A DNA stretch of 64,000 nucleotides from Terricaulis silvestris (GTDB lineage Bacteria; Pseudomonadota; Alphaproteobacteria; Caulobacterales; Aquidulcibacteraceae), in assembly GCF_009792355.1 (NCBI RefSeq), contig NZ_CP047045.1, positions 3,498,501 through 3,562,500 of the forward strand. Direction: 5' to 3'. A model generated the notes under the pieces. That model had not been told where the DNA came from and did no database searches. It worked only from the letters and a program-made list of their open reading frames with translations. This document shows, piece after piece, positions 52,196 to 61,363 of the stretch (the stretch's first letter is position 1; every line of letters begins with the position of its first letter). A program made the position numbers and the translations under genes.

Positions 52196-52570
52196 TCAAC
52201 CAAGCTCTTGCGCAAACATGATGCGATGGCCGTCCACGGTGCGCACGGGCATCTCGCGCATGCGCCACGGCTTATCCGCCGGCGCCGCGATGATCTCCGC
52301 TCCCTTCGCCGCAATCTCAGCATGGTAAGCGTCGAGATCGTCCATCACGACGTAGGCGAAGTACGAATGATCGCCCAGATCTGCGGGCGCGATCGCATCC
52401 TTACACTCACCCAGATGCACGCCGACGGAATCGCGGAACATGAAGCTCCAATTGCCAGAATCCTCGAACCCCAATTCCCAGCCCAACACGTCGCGCCAAT
52501 ACGCCGTCGAACGCGGCAGATCGTGCACGGCGAGTACGAAGCTCACGCGTTGAACGTGTGGCGTGCTCAC
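52196..52570 (-). CDS. VOC (glyoxalase/bleomycin resistance) family protein
   Basis: A 124-residue VOC-fold protein: VSFVLAVHDLPRSTAYWRDVLGWEL near 9-33, GVHLGECKD near 50 and the terminal HRIMFAQEL with a metal-type Glu. Such small metal-binding domains include glyoxalase I, dioxygenases and resistance proteins. It lies between puuA (2 bases away) and puuB, so a role with an aldehyde or a polyamine adduct is plausible. Activity unknown. Confidence 0.85.
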   Translation of the reverse strand: MSTPHVQRVSFVLAVHDLPRSTAYWRDVLGWELGFEDSGNWSFMFRDSVGVHLGECKDAIAPADLGDHSYFAYVVMDDLDAYHAEIAAKGAEIIAAPADKPWRMREMPVRTVDGHRIMFAQELG

Positions 52571-52571
52571 G

Positions 52572-53927
52572 TCACACCTTCAAGAGCAAGTGGTCGCGCT
52601 CCCAAGAGCTGATGACGCCCTCGAAATTGCTGAGCTCGTGCGCCTTGATCATCTGGAACGCCGTGCAGAAATGGTCACCCAGCAATTCGATCACCGGTTG
52701 GCACTTCTGGAAGCGATCCAGGCCTTCGCTCAGCGTTCGCGGCAATGTCCGCGCCCATTTGTAAGCGCTCCCCTGCACCATCTCCGCCGGCGCAACCTTG
52801 TCGCGGATGCCAATATACCCGCACGCTAGCACCGCCGCGATTGCCAAGTACGGATTGGCGTCCGCGCCTGGCAAACGGTTCTCGATGCGCCGGTTCTCGG
52901 TTTGCGAGATCGGCACACGCAAGCCGCAGGAGCGGTTGTCATAGCCCCACTGCAGGTTGATCGGCGCCGAGAAGTCCGGCCGCATGCGGCGGAACGAGTT
53001 CACGTTCGGCGCGAACAGCGGCGTGCATGCGCCGAGATACTTCTGCAACCCACCGACGAAGTTGCGGAACATCTCGGTGTTGGCTTCAGCGCCCATAGCA
53101 CTTTGTGACCCGAACAGGTTGTTGCCCTTCTTGGCGTCGACCAGCGAAACGTGCAGATGCATCGCACTGCCCGGTTGGTTCTCGTGGGGCTTGGCCATGA
53201 ACGTCGCATAGACGCCGTGCTTCAGCGCGACTTGCCGAACAATACGCTTGAACACCAGCACCTGGTCCGACACATGCACCGGATCGCCGTGATTGAAATT
53301 GATCTCGAGCTGCGCCGTGCCGCTCTCGTGGATCATGGTGTCGAGATGCAGCGACGCCAGTTCGGCGTGCTCGTAGATCGTTTCGATCAGGTCTTCGTAT
53401 TCGGTGATCGCTTCAAGCCCGTAGGGCTGCGGGGACGTTTCCGAGCGGCCCGAACGCCCGGCCGGCGGCATCAGCGGCAAATCCGGATCGGTGTTCACCT
53501 GGGTCAGATAAAATTCGAGCTCCGGCGCCACCACCGGCCGCACACCCATTTCCTCATAGAGCTTCAGCACACGCCGCAGCACGTAGCGCGGCGCGATGTC
53601 GTAGGGTTCACCGCTGGTGTGATACGTATCGGCAAAGACGAACGCAGTCGGCGTCTTGTAGCCCGGCGCCACGCAGATTGTATCGATGTCGGGCCGCAGC
53701 ACGACATCTGGATCTTGCGTAGACATCGCCTCGTCGGCCTCGTCGGCATACTCGCCGGTGACAGTCAGCAGATAGATGCTCGACGGAATCCGCAGCGATC
53801 CATCGCGTTCGCTTTGCAGAAATTTCTGCGCCGGAAACACCTTGCCGCGAAGGACGCCGTTCAAGTCGGGAATCAGACACTCGATCTCACCAATGCCGCG
53901 TTCCTTGATCCAATTCGAAAAGCTCAT
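52572..53927 (-). CDS. puuA: Gamma-glutamylputrescine synthetase
   Basis: Glutamine synthetase-family ligase of 451 residues that joins glutamate and putrescine with ATP. ECLIPDLNGVLRGKVFPAQKF is the short beta-grasp type N-terminus, VVAPELEFYL near 131 and FMAKPHENQPGSAMHLHVSL near 247 are catalytic-domain blocks. MRPDFSAPINLQWGYDNRSCGLRVP is the ATP/glutamate region. The chosen ATG at 53927 gives the standard PuuA start. It is the first gene of the unit and faces the GntR-type regulator. Confidence 0.93.
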   Translation of the reverse strand: MSFSNWIKERGIGEIECLIPDLNGVLRGKVFPAQKFLQSERDGSLRIPSSIYLLTVTGEYADEADEAMSTQDPDVVLRPDIDTICVAPGYKTPTAFVFADTYHTSGEPYDIAPRYVLRRVLKLYEEMGVRPVVAPELEFYLTQVNTDPDLPLMPPAGRSGRSETSPQPYGLEAITEYEDLIETIYEHAELASLHLDTMIHESGTAQLEINFNHGDPVHVSDQVLVFKRIVRQVALKHGVYATFMAKPHENQPGSAMHLHVSLVDAKKGNNLFGSQSAMGAEANTEMFRNFVGGLQKYLGACTPLFAPNVNSFRRMRPDFSAPINLQWGYDNRSCGLRVPISQTENRRIENRLPGADANPYLAIAAVLACGYIGIRDKVAPAEMVQGSAYKWARTLPRTLSEGLDRFQKCQPVIELLGDHFCTAFQMIKAHELSNFEGVISSWERDHLLLKV

Positions 53928-54228
53928 GACACACACATATTTGTGCGCACGCAAAAGCGCGTTGCGCCGAGACGGCGCGCGAGAACCGCAACTGAATTTC
54001 TTTCAAACGGGCGCGGCGCAATCCCAGAGCGGGCGCAACCCATGTGGGCCGCTAGCAAACCGCGCCCATTCGCCTTCGGAGGAAGGCCGCGGGGGCGCAT
54101 AAGTCACCTGATACGGCACTATGGGTGTTGCAAATAGGCCAAGTCAAGCTGGCCCCCCGCATGGTTGAGGCGCATTCGCCTGATGTTTTTTGGTGATTTT
54201 CGCTTGGGTTTGGGGTTACTGACGCTTG
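53928..54228. other. Divergent regulatory region between puuA and the GntR gene
   Basis: About 300 bases with no gene. It must hold the promoters of the minus-strand puuA unit and of the plus-strand regulator. I see no strong palindrome; the AT-rich stretch before 54229 (TTTTTTGGTGATTTTCGC) may be the promoter of the regulator. Confidence 0.5.
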
Positions 54229-54903
54229 ATGATTACCAGCGACACCAAAGAAGAAGGCCTGAACTCAGCAATCTATGCTGAACTTCGGCAAAGACTCGTG
54301 ACCGGCCGCATGGCGCCTGGTCACGAGCTATCCACACGTAGTCTAGCGGCGGAATTAGGCGTTAGCCAAACACCGGTGCGTGACGCGCTCTCACGTTTGT
54401 CCGCCGAAGGAGCAGTGTCGATCCGCTCCAAGCGCCGCGTGCGCGTGCCGCCGATGACGAGCGAACGGTTCGACGATTTGCTCAACTGCCGCGTCACGTT
54501 GGAGACCGAAGCAGCGTCACTCGCGCTCTCGAACTTGACGGCGCAACACGTCGAAGAACTCCGCCGCATTGATGCCGAACTTGATGCCGCGATCGCCAAG
54601 GGCGATCCCGATGCGTACATGATGGCGAACTATCGCTTCCACTTCACACTCTATCGCGCCTCGAACCGGCCTACGTTGATCCAGCTGATCGAAACGGTGT
54701 GGCTGCAGTTCGGGCCGTTCATGCGCGTCGTCTACGGCCGCCTCGGCAACGCGCATCTGCACGACAACCACCAAAGCGCGATCAAGGCGATCCTCGCCAA
54801 GGACGAAGCCGCGCTGCGCAGCGCGATCGAGCATGACATCTCCGACGGCATGGCGCTGATCAAGCGCACCGGGCTGGCAGTCGAAGGCGGCGTCGCGCCT
54901 TAA
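54229..54903 (+). CDS. GntR-family regulator (FCD/FadR type) of polyamine catabolism
   Basis: A 224-residue regulator. The winged helix is at about 12-75: LNSAIYAELRQRLVTGRMAPGHELSTRSLAAELGVSQTPVRDALSRL. The FCD ligand domain has DPDAYMMANYRFHFTLYRAS and HQSAIKAILAKDEAAL with His/Asp metal-site residues. It lies between the puuA unit and the spuC/pot unit, so it probably responds to putrescine or a gamma-glutamyl intermediate. The start could also be a TTG one codon upstream. Confidence 0.92.
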   Translation: MITSDTKEEGLNSAIYAELRQRLVTGRMAPGHELSTRSLAAELGVSQTPVRDALSRLSAEGAVSIRSKRRVRVPPMTSERFDDLLNCRVTLETEAASLALSNLTAQHVEELRRIDAELDAAIAKGDPDAYMMANYRFHFTLYRASNRPTLIQLIETVWLQFGPFMRVVYGRLGNAHLHDNHQSAIKAILAKDEAALRSAIEHDISDGMALIKRTGLAVEGGVAP

Positions 54904-56288
54904 TCCGCCTTCAGCGCCCGCAACGCCGGCTCGGCTTCACGCAGTGAGCGGCCAATAATGTCGATCATGCGATCGATTTCGGCGTGCGTGATGATCAGCG
55001 GCGGGCACATCACGACGCTGTCGCGAATGCCGCGCACCATCAGCCCGTTCTTGATGCAGGTATCGCGCACGATCGGCCCCGCCTTGCCTTCCTTGCCGGT
55101 GAAGCGCTCGTTGGTTCCCTTCTTGGCGACGATCTCCACAGCGCCGATCAAACCGAGCGAACGCACTTCGCCAACCAGCGGATCGCCTTCGAGCCGCTTC
55201 AGCGCCTCGGCGAAATATGGCCCAGCATCGTTCTTCACGCGCTCGACCAAGCCTTCGCGCTCGATGATCTCGATGTTCTTCAGCGCCACCGCAGCCGCGA
55301 CCGGGTGACCCGAATACGTGTAGCCATGCGCGAACTCGCCATTGCCGTCGCGCAGCACCTTCACGATGTCGCTCGACACGCCGACCGCCGAGATCGGCAG
55401 ATAGCCGGACGACAACCCCTTCGCCATCGGCACCAAGTCCGGCGTCACGCCGAAATGCTGAAAGCCGAACCATTCGCCCAGACGGCCGAACCCGGTGATC
55501 ACTTCGTCGACCACGAGCAGAATGCCGTACTTCTCGCAGATAGCTTCGACGCGCTTCCAATAGCCCTTCGGCGGAATGATCACGCCGCCGGCGCCTTGCA
55601 CCACTTCACCGATGAACGCCGCGACGTTCTCCGGCCCCACCTTGATGATGCGGTCCTCGATCTCCTGCGCGACACGCGCGCCGAACGCTTCTTCGTCCTC
55701 GTTGAAGCCTTCGTTGAACTTGTAAGGTTGCGCCACGTGTTCAATGCCGGGTATCGGCAGCCCGCCGATTGGATGCATATGCGCCATGCCGCCGAGGCTC
55801 GCGCCGGCCATAGTCGAGCCGTGATAGGCGTTGCGACGGCTGATAAACACCGTGCGCTTCGGCTCGCCCTTGAGCGACCAGTAATAGCGCACCAGACGCA
55901 TCACCGTGTCGTTTGCTTCCGATCCCGACGCATTAAAGAAGACGTGCTGCAGCTTGCCGCCGAGTTTCTCCGCCAGCTTCGCCGCCAGCATCACCGTGGG
56001 CGGTGTCGCTGTCTTGAAGAACGTGTTGTAGAACGGCAGTTCCTGCATCTGCTCGGCCGCGGCGCGCACCAGTTCCTCGCGCCCATAGCCGACATTCACG
56101 CACCATAGCCCCGCCATGCCGTCGAGGATTGCATTGCCTTCGCCGTCATAGATGGTCGACCCTTCGGCGCGTGTGATTATTCGGCTGCCGCCGATGCGTT
56201 GCAGCTCCGCGTAGTTGGCCTGTGCCGGCAAATGGTGTTCGACATCGAGCCTGCGAAGCTCCGGAATGTTATAGTTGCGCGCAGCCAT
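54900..56288 (-). CDS. spuC: Putrescine-pyruvate aminotransferase
   Basis: Class III PLP aminotransferase of 462 residues. The PLP Lys290 is in MAKGLSSGYLP, Asp261 in VVDEVITGFGRLGEW, and FFNASGSEANDTVMRLVRYY is the phosphate-binding block. The length and wording are those of SpuC-type putrescine or diamine transaminases, which give 4-aminobutyraldehyde. With puuA/puuB in the same island the cell has two ways to remove the first amine group. It is last in the pot-puuD-spuC unit; the stop shares TTAA with the GntR gene. Confidence 0.9.
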   Translation of the reverse strand: MAARNYNIPELRRLDVEHHLPAQANYAELQRIGGSRIITRAEGSTIYDGEGNAILDGMAGLWCVNVGYGREELVRAAAEQMQELPFYNTFFKTATPPTVMLAAKLAEKLGGKLQHVFFNASGSEANDTVMRLVRYYWSLKGEPKRTVFISRRNAYHGSTMAGASLGGMAHMHPIGGLPIPGIEHVAQPYKFNEGFNEDEEAFGARVAQEIEDRIIKVGPENVAAFIGEVVQGAGGVIIPPKGYWKRVEAICEKYGILLVVDEVITGFGRLGEWFGFQHFGVTPDLVPMAKGLSSGYLPISAVGVSSDIVKVLRDGNGEFAHGYTYSGHPVAAAVALKNIEIIEREGLVERVKNDAGPYFAEALKRLEGDPLVGEVRSLGLIGAVEIVAKKGTNERFTGKEGKAGPIVRDTCIKNGLMVRGIRDSVVMCPPLIITHAEIDRMIDIIGRSLREAEPALRALKAD

Positions 56289-56330
56289 TGTCGTTTCCTC
56301 GTATTGTTCTTGTTGCGCTGTCGTCGCGGC

Positions 56331-57089
56331 TCAGGCGACCAGCGGTTCGCGGCGCAGTGCTCGACCCAAGAGCTTAAAGAAGGTTTGGCTCTGTGGGTTC
56401 TCGTGCGCTTTCCATTCGGGGTGCCATTGCACCGCCAAGATGGTCGCGCCGTTCACATTCCCCGAGATCGCTTCAACAACGCCATCCGGCGCCTTGGCCT
56501 CGACCGTCAGCCCCTTCCCGAGCAGATCGACGCCCTGATAGTGAACGCTGACGACATTGAGTTCGTCTGTCTTGTAAGCGCGCTGCAGCACGCCGCCTTC
56601 TTCCAACGTCACCGGATGGATGTGCTCGAAATACTCAGCGAACGTCTTGTTGTCCGGCGCGTGGTGCGGGATCAGATCGGGATTATCGCTCATGTCGCGA
56701 CGCAGCGTGCCGCCGAACGCGACGTTGAGTTCCTGAAACCCGCGACAAATGCCGAACACCGGCTTACCCGCTTCCAACATCGCCTCGATCAGATGCGCCG
56801 TCATCTCGTCGCGCGCCGGATCGAACGGCCCCGGCGCGTCATCGACAATCTGGCCATAGCGCTGCGGATCGAGATTGGACGGCGTGCCCGTCAGCAAAAT
56901 GCCATCGAGCCGCGGCGCGACTTCTTTGGCGTGCATCAGCTCCGGCATCGCCGGCACCAGCAACGCTGCCGCATCGGCGTACTTAATCGCGGAAACCAAA
57001 TAGCGCGTCATCACTGCCTGCGCGGCCTGCGTCTCCACGGTGCGGTTGCAGCTGATGACGCCGAGTACGGGACGTTGAGCGTGAGTCAT
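56331..57089 (-). CDS. puuD: Gamma-glutamyl-gamma-aminobutyrate hydrolase
   Basis: Class I glutamine amidotransferase-like peptidase C26 enzyme of 252 residues that releases GABA and glutamate from gamma-glutamyl-GABA. The nucleophile Cys115 is in GICRGFQE, and His223 and Glu225 are in VQWHPEW. ILLTGTPSNLDPQRYG is a family loop. The ATG at 57089 removes an N-terminal extension that would overlap the ATPase gene. It starts 4 bases after the pot ATPase stop. Confidence 0.93.
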   Translation of the reverse strand: MTHAQRPVLGVISCNRTVETQAAQAVMTRYLVSAIKYADAAALLVPAMPELMHAKEVAPRLDGILLTGTPSNLDPQRYGQIVDDAPGPFDPARDEMTAHLIEAMLEAGKPVFGICRGFQELNVAFGGTLRRDMSDNPDLIPHHAPDNKTFAEYFEHIHPVTLEEGGVLQRAYKTDELNVVSVHYQGVDLLGKGLTVEAKAPDGVVEAISGNVNGATILAVQWHPEWKAHENPQSQTFFKLLGRALRREPLVA

Positions 57090-57093
57090 GGGC

Positions 57094-58269
57094 CTAAGAT
57101 AGGAGCACCGCCGGCGAACAGGCGTGCCAAGCCAGCCATACAGGCTCATCCCAGGTAAAATCTTCCTGATCGTAGCGCGTCAAATTCGACCGAAACGTCT
57201 TTACGCGGCGTCCACCATCCAGCTCGATCTCGTAATTGGTCTCACTACCCAGATAGACGATGTCGCGGATCACGCCCGGCACCACGTTGGTTCCCGCCGG
57301 GGCATCCTCCATCTTCATCGCCGTTGAGCCTTCGGCCCGTTTGTGCATCTCGATCTTCTCAGGCCGCAGCGCCACCCACACGGTCGACCCCTTTGCGCCG
57401 GTCACGCCGTGATCGAGGTAAACCGGCGCCGCAAGCTCCGGCACGCGCACCAAAGCATGGTCCGGCTGATCCTCGGCAAGTGTCCCCTCAAACATGTTCA
57501 CGCTGCCGACGAAATCGGCGACGAAGCGCGAGTTCGGGAACTCGTAGAGATCGCCTGGCGACGCCACTTGTGTCAGTACCCCGCGGTTCATCACCGCGCA
57601 GCGCGTAGCGATGGCAAGCGCCTCATCCTGATCGTGCGTCACCATCATGAAGGTGATGCCGACTTTCTCCTGCAGACTCGTCAACTCTGAACGCATCTGA
57701 TCGCGCAGCTTCGCATCCAGCGCCGAGAGCGGCTCGTCCAGCAGCAGCACGCGCGGCCGCTTCACCAGCGCACGCGCCAGCGCCACGCGCTGACGTTGGC
57801 CACCAGAGAGCTGATCCGGCATCCGGTCGCCCAGCCCACCGAGCTTCACCAACTCCAACGCTTCTTCCACGCGCGTCTTGATCTCGCCGCCGGCGACGCC
57901 ATCCATTTTCAGCCCATACGCAACATTGTCCGTCACCTTCATGTGCGGGAACACGGCGTAGCTTTGAAACACCATATTCACCGGCCGCTTGTTTGGCGGT
58001 AGCTGCGCGATGTCCTTGCCGTCGATCAGGATGCGACCCTCGGTGGGCGTCTCGAACCCCGCCAGCATCCGCAGCAACGTCGTCTTACCGCAGCCCGAAG
58101 GCCCAAGCAGCGCGAAGAACTCGCCCTCTTGCACATCGAGATTGACGTTATCGACCGCCACCATCTTGCCGAAGCGTTTGGTCACACCTTGGAACGAGAT
58201 GATCGCGTTCTCTTTCACGTGCGGCGTCGGCTTGGCGGCCGGGGCGTTAGAAACAGCGGCGTCAGTCAT
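57094..58269 (-). CDS. potG: Putrescine/spermidine ABC transporter ATP-binding protein
   Basis: A 391-residue ATPase. Walker A GPSGCGKTT near 55, signature LSGGQRQRVALARAL near 158 and Walker B LLLDEPLSALD near 178, followed by the MRSELTSLQ helix, are typical of PotA/PotG. The C-terminal TOBE-type domain includes WVALRPEKIEM and the DIVYLGSETNYEI strand. Gene order with two permeases and a binding protein, ahead of puuD and spuC, supports putrescine import rather than spermidine. Confidence 0.93.
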   Translation of the reverse strand: MTDAAVSNAPAAKPTPHVKENAIISFQGVTKRFGKMVAVDNVNLDVQEGEFFALLGPSGCGKTTLLRMLAGFETPTEGRILIDGKDIAQLPPNKRPVNMVFQSYAVFPHMKVTDNVAYGLKMDGVAGGEIKTRVEEALELVKLGGLGDRMPDQLSGGQRQRVALARALVKRPRVLLLDEPLSALDAKLRDQMRSELTSLQEKVGITFMMVTHDQDEALAIATRCAVMNRGVLTQVASPGDLYEFPNSRFVADFVGSVNMFEGTLAEDQPDHALVRVPELAAPVYLDHGVTGAKGSTVWVALRPEKIEMHKRAEGSTAMKMEDAPAGTNVVPGVIRDIVYLGSETNYEIELDGGRRVKTFRSNLTRYDQEDFTWDEPVWLAWHACSPAVLLS

Positions 58270-58270
58270 G

Positions 58271-59158
58271 TCAGGCCTTCTTTTCCTTCGGCGTGTTGTT
58301 CTGCATTTGCAGACCAACCGCGGTCAGGATGACGGTAACAACGATAAGCACGGTGGATGCCGCGTTCACTTCCGGCGTCACCGAGAAGCGCAGCATCGAA
58401 TAAACCTTCACCGGGAACGTGATCGTATCCGGGCCGGCGGTGAAGAACGTAATCACGAAATCATCAAGCGACAGCGTGAACGCCAGCAGCGCGCCCGCGA
58501 TCAAGCCGGGCTGCATGTGCGGCACCAGCACATCCCAAAACGTTCGCCACTCGCTCGCGCCCAGATCTTTGGCCGCCTCCTCCAACTCGCGATTGAACGA
58601 AGAGAGCCGCGCTCGCACCACCGTCGCGACGAACGGAAACGCGAACGAGACGTGCGCGATGGTGATGGCGCCGAGGTTCAGCGGCCAGGGCAGCCCCATC
58701 GGCCACGGCATCACCCGTGCGAAGAACACCAGCATGGCGACGCCGAGACAAATCTCCGGCACCACGATCGGCAGCGCCATCGAGCCTTCGACCACCGTCT
58801 TTCCGGGAAACCGGAAGCGCCACAGCATCACCGCCGCCAGCGCGCCCAGGATCACCGAGATCACCGTGCAGAAAAACGCGATCATCAACGAATTGATGAA
58901 GGCCTGCAGCAGCGAGTCGTTGTTAAACGCCTTCACGTACCAATCGGTGGTGAAGCCCTGCCAGACAATGTTGCGCCGGCTGGTGTTGAACGAAAACACC
59001 ATCAGCGTGATCAGCGGCAGATATAGAAACAGCAGCGTCAGGCCGACGATGACGCGCAACGGCCACTGCCGCATGTACTCCAGCGGCCCCGGCTTTTCCT
59101 TCGCCGCGGCTTTGGGCGATCCGACCGGCGGGATCGAGGTCAAGGCTTGGTCGGCCAT
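58271..59158 (-). CDS. potI: Putrescine ABC transporter permease PotI
   Basis: A 295-residue permease with six TM helices from about residue 33 (RVIVGLTLLFLYLPLITLMVFSF). SFNRELEEAAKDLGASEWRTFWDVLVPHMQPG is the EAA loop that docks the ATPase. The ATG at 59158 shares one base with the potH stop (TGATG). Confidence 0.93.
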   Translation of the reverse strand: MADQALTSIPPVGSPKAAAKEKPGPLEYMRQWPLRVIVGLTLLFLYLPLITLMVFSFNTSRRNIVWQGFTTDWYVKAFNNDSLLQAFINSLMIAFFCTVISVILGALAAVMLWRFRFPGKTVVEGSMALPIVVPEICLGVAMLVFFARVMPWPMGLPWPLNLGAITIAHVSFAFPFVATVVRARLSSFNRELEEAAKDLGASEWRTFWDVLVPHMQPGLIAGALLAFTLSLDDFVITFFTAGPDTITFPVKVYSMLRFSVTPEVNAASTVLIVVTVILTAVGLQMQNNTPKEKKA

Positions 59159-60063
59159 CAGCCCCTCCGCTCGGCTTTGCGCTGCACGAACGCCTGCGCC
59201 GCGATCGCGATGAAGGTGAGGTACATCAGCAAGAACGAGAGCGCCGCGCCGAACGGCCAGTCATTAGCGCGCTTGAATTGCCGTTCGATCACGTTGGCGA
59301 TCATCTGGCTATCGGTGCCGCCGAGCAGGTCAGGCGTCAGATAGGCGCCGAGCGCCGGAATGAACGTGATCAAAATCCCCGACGCGATCCCCGGCGCCGC
59401 CAACGGCACCACCACTGACCAGATTGTGCGCAAATGCCCGGCGCCGAGATCGAGGCTCGCCTCCATCAGCGAACGATCCATGCGGTCGAGTGCAGAATAG
59501 AGCGGCAGCACCATGAACGGCAAGTGCACGTACACGAGCCCGATGATCACCGCCGTATTGTTGTAGAGCAGCGTCAACGGCTCGTATTCGCCGAGCGGCT
59601 GTAAACCCACCAAACTCATGAACCCGCTGGCGTTGTTCCACATCCATTCAAGCGCGAAGTTCACATAGCCCTGCTCCCGCAACACGGCGATCAGCGCGAA
59701 GGTGCGGATCAGCAAGTTCGTCCAGAACGGCAGCATGATCAGCAGCAGCAGCCACGCTTTCGCTTTGGGCGAGGCGAACGCGATCGCCAGCGCAACGGGA
59801 AAGCCGACGATAAGGCACAACAGCGTCGTCAACCCCGCGACGATAATGCTCTTCCAGAAGATTTGAAGGTAAAGAGGTTCGAGCGCCCGCCCATAGTTCG
59901 CGAACGTGCCAGTGAAATCGATGGTGATCGGTCCGGTATTCTCACCGAACGAATAGGCCCAGATCACCGCCAACGGAATGAGAAAGAAGAAGAGCAGCCA
60001 GCCGATCGGCGGCACGGCAATCGCCGCGAACGCCGCCTTCGCCTGTTTCCAAGTCTGCTCCAT
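59158..60063 (-). CDS. potH: Putrescine ABC transporter permease PotH
   Basis: A 301-residue permease with six TM helices from about residue 17 (PPIGWLLFFFLIPLAVIWAYSF). MDRSLMEASLDLGAGHLRTIWSVVVPLAAPG is the EAA loop. It is downstream of the terminator-like hairpin that follows potF, which would lower its expression relative to the binding protein. It pairs with PotI as a heterodimeric channel. Confidence 0.93.
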   Translation of the reverse strand: MEQTWKQAKAAFAAIAVPPIGWLLFFFLIPLAVIWAYSFGENTGPITIDFTGTFANYGRALEPLYLQIFWKSIIVAGLTTLLCLIVGFPVALAIAFASPKAKAWLLLLIMLPFWTNLLIRTFALIAVLREQGYVNFALEWMWNNASGFMSLVGLQPLGEYEPLTLLYNNTAVIIGLVYVHLPFMVLPLYSALDRMDRSLMEASLDLGAGHLRTIWSVVVPLAAPGIASGILITFIPALGAYLTPDLLGGTDSQMIANVIERQFKRANDWPFGAALSFLLMYLTFIAIAAQAFVQRKAERRG

Positions 60064-60085
60064 GCGCTCCCTCCGCCGCAGCGAA

Positions 60086-60115
60086 AAAACCGCCGACCCG
60101 AGGGTCGGCGGTTTT
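60086..60115 (-). terminator. Intra-operon terminator between potF and potH
   Basis: CCGCCGACCC (60090-60099) pairs with GGGTCGGCGG (60102-60111), extended by AAAA/TTTT, with a GA loop. On the minus strand the stem ends in TTTTTT. It starts 6 bases after the potF stop, so it probably lets most transcripts end after the binding protein gene. Confidence 0.85.
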
Positions 60116-60120
60116 CGACC

Positions 60121-61227
60121 TTAGGCCGCGCTGATGCGGGTGAAGATTTCTTCGAACTGACGCGCCTTCTCGTCGCCTTCGAATGCGCCGTATTCGCTCT
60201 TCGCCATCAAATCCGCCGACGGGAAGATCACCGGATTGTTCTTGTAGCTGTCCGGCATCAGATCGCGCACCGCCGCGTTCGGCGTCGGATATTGAATTTC
60301 TTCCGTGATCTTTTTGCCGGCTTCCGCATCGAGCAGATAGTTGATGAACGCATGCGCGTCTTCGACGTGCGGCGCGCCAGTCGGGATGCACAGGCAATCC
60401 GAGTTGATCAGCGTGCCTTCTTGCGGGACCACGAAGTCGAACGCTTCGCCACCCTCGGCGCTCATCAACTGCGCCATATCGCCGTTATATTCGAGCACGA
60501 TGTCGATCTCGCCCGCCGCCAGCAAATCCTGGCCGTCGTCTTCGTGGAACGCCTTGATATGCGGTTTCTGGCGAATGAGCATTTGCTCGATCGACGCCAG
60601 GTTCGCTTCCGGAATCGCATTCAGCGAAATGCCCTGATACTTGGCGCAAAGCCGGATCAGGTCCGCCGATTCCGACAGCAACGCCATGCGCTGCGTGAAG
60701 GTCGGGCTGTCGAACAGGTAGCGCCACGAATTCGGCACCGGCACGCCCTTGGCTGCGCACGCGGCCTTGTTGTAGCCGATGCCCAGCACCAGCCAAGTGT
60801 ACGGCATCGAATAGCGCCGGCCCGGATCAAACGCCGCGTCCTGGAATTCCGGCAGCAGGTTTGTGAAATTCGGGATTTGCGCGCGATCCAATTCCTGGAT
60901 CATCTGCGCCTGGCTCATGCGCGTAACGAACTCGTTCGACGGCACGATCACGTCAAAGCCTGGATTGCCGGCGCGGAGACGCGCGAACAATTCGTCATTA
61001 GTGGCGAACAAGCTCATGTTCACCGGCACATCGGTCGCGGCCTGGAAGTCGGCCAGCGTCGTCGGCCCGATATACGTATCCCAGTTATAGAAGTTGACGG
61101 TGCGCCCGCCGCCGCCTTGTCCGCACGCGCTCAAGCTGCCCGAGAACGAAATCCCGATCGCCGCCGCGCCGAATTGTTGAAGCAAAGACCGGCGCGAAGC
61201 GCCTCCCAAAAACTTGCTCTTCGCCAT
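60121..61227 (-). CDS. potF: Putrescine-binding periplasmic protein
   Basis: A 368-residue extracellular solute-binding protein. An SRRSLL twin-arginine-like start is followed by a hydrophobic stretch and the lipobox LSAC near residue 34, so it is probably a lipoprotein. VNFYNWDTYIGPTTLADFQAATDVPV and DVIVPSNEFVTRM fit the PotD/PotF family; AYNGD-type LEYNGDMAQLM and the Asp/Trp residues line the polyamine pocket. It binds putrescine or spermidine for import through PotGHI. Confidence 0.93.
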   Translation of the reverse strand: MAKSKFLGGASRRSLLQQFGAAAIGISFSGSLSACGQGGGGRTVNFYNWDTYIGPTTLADFQAATDVPVNMSLFATNDELFARLRAGNPGFDVIVPSNEFVTRMSQAQMIQELDRAQIPNFTNLLPEFQDAAFDPGRRYSMPYTWLVLGIGYNKAACAAKGVPVPNSWRYLFDSPTFTQRMALLSESADLIRLCAKYQGISLNAIPEANLASIEQMLIRQKPHIKAFHEDDGQDLLAAGEIDIVLEYNGDMAQLMSAEGGEAFDFVVPQEGTLINSDCLCIPTGAPHVEDAHAFINYLLDAEAGKKITEEIQYPTPNAAVRDLMPDSYKNNPVIFPSADLMAKSEYGAFEGDEKARQFEEIFTRISAA

Positions 61228-61272
61228 GTCGTGTGCCCTTCTTTGTTCGACCGCCTTGCAGCGTCCCCGCCA

Positions 61273-61301
61273 TCTAAGTCTTTGACACTAAAGACGCGCA
61301 A
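61273..61301 (-). promoter_or_regulatory. Possible potF promoter
   Basis: On the minus strand TTGCGC (61301-61296) and CTTAGA (61278-61273) are 17 bases apart, about 45 bases before the potF start. Weak match; a partial palindrome with GATCA half-sites (about 61305-61334) lies just upstream. Confidence 0.3.
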
Positions 61302-61363
61302 TCCGCGATCATTTCAATATCTGTGATCACGGCTGGCGCATAATTCTTAGTCGCCCGGTTCGC

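Noticed and set aside
59863..61326. Plus-strand open frame of 487 codons
   Set aside because: Antisense to potH and potF; composition typical of a shadow frame.
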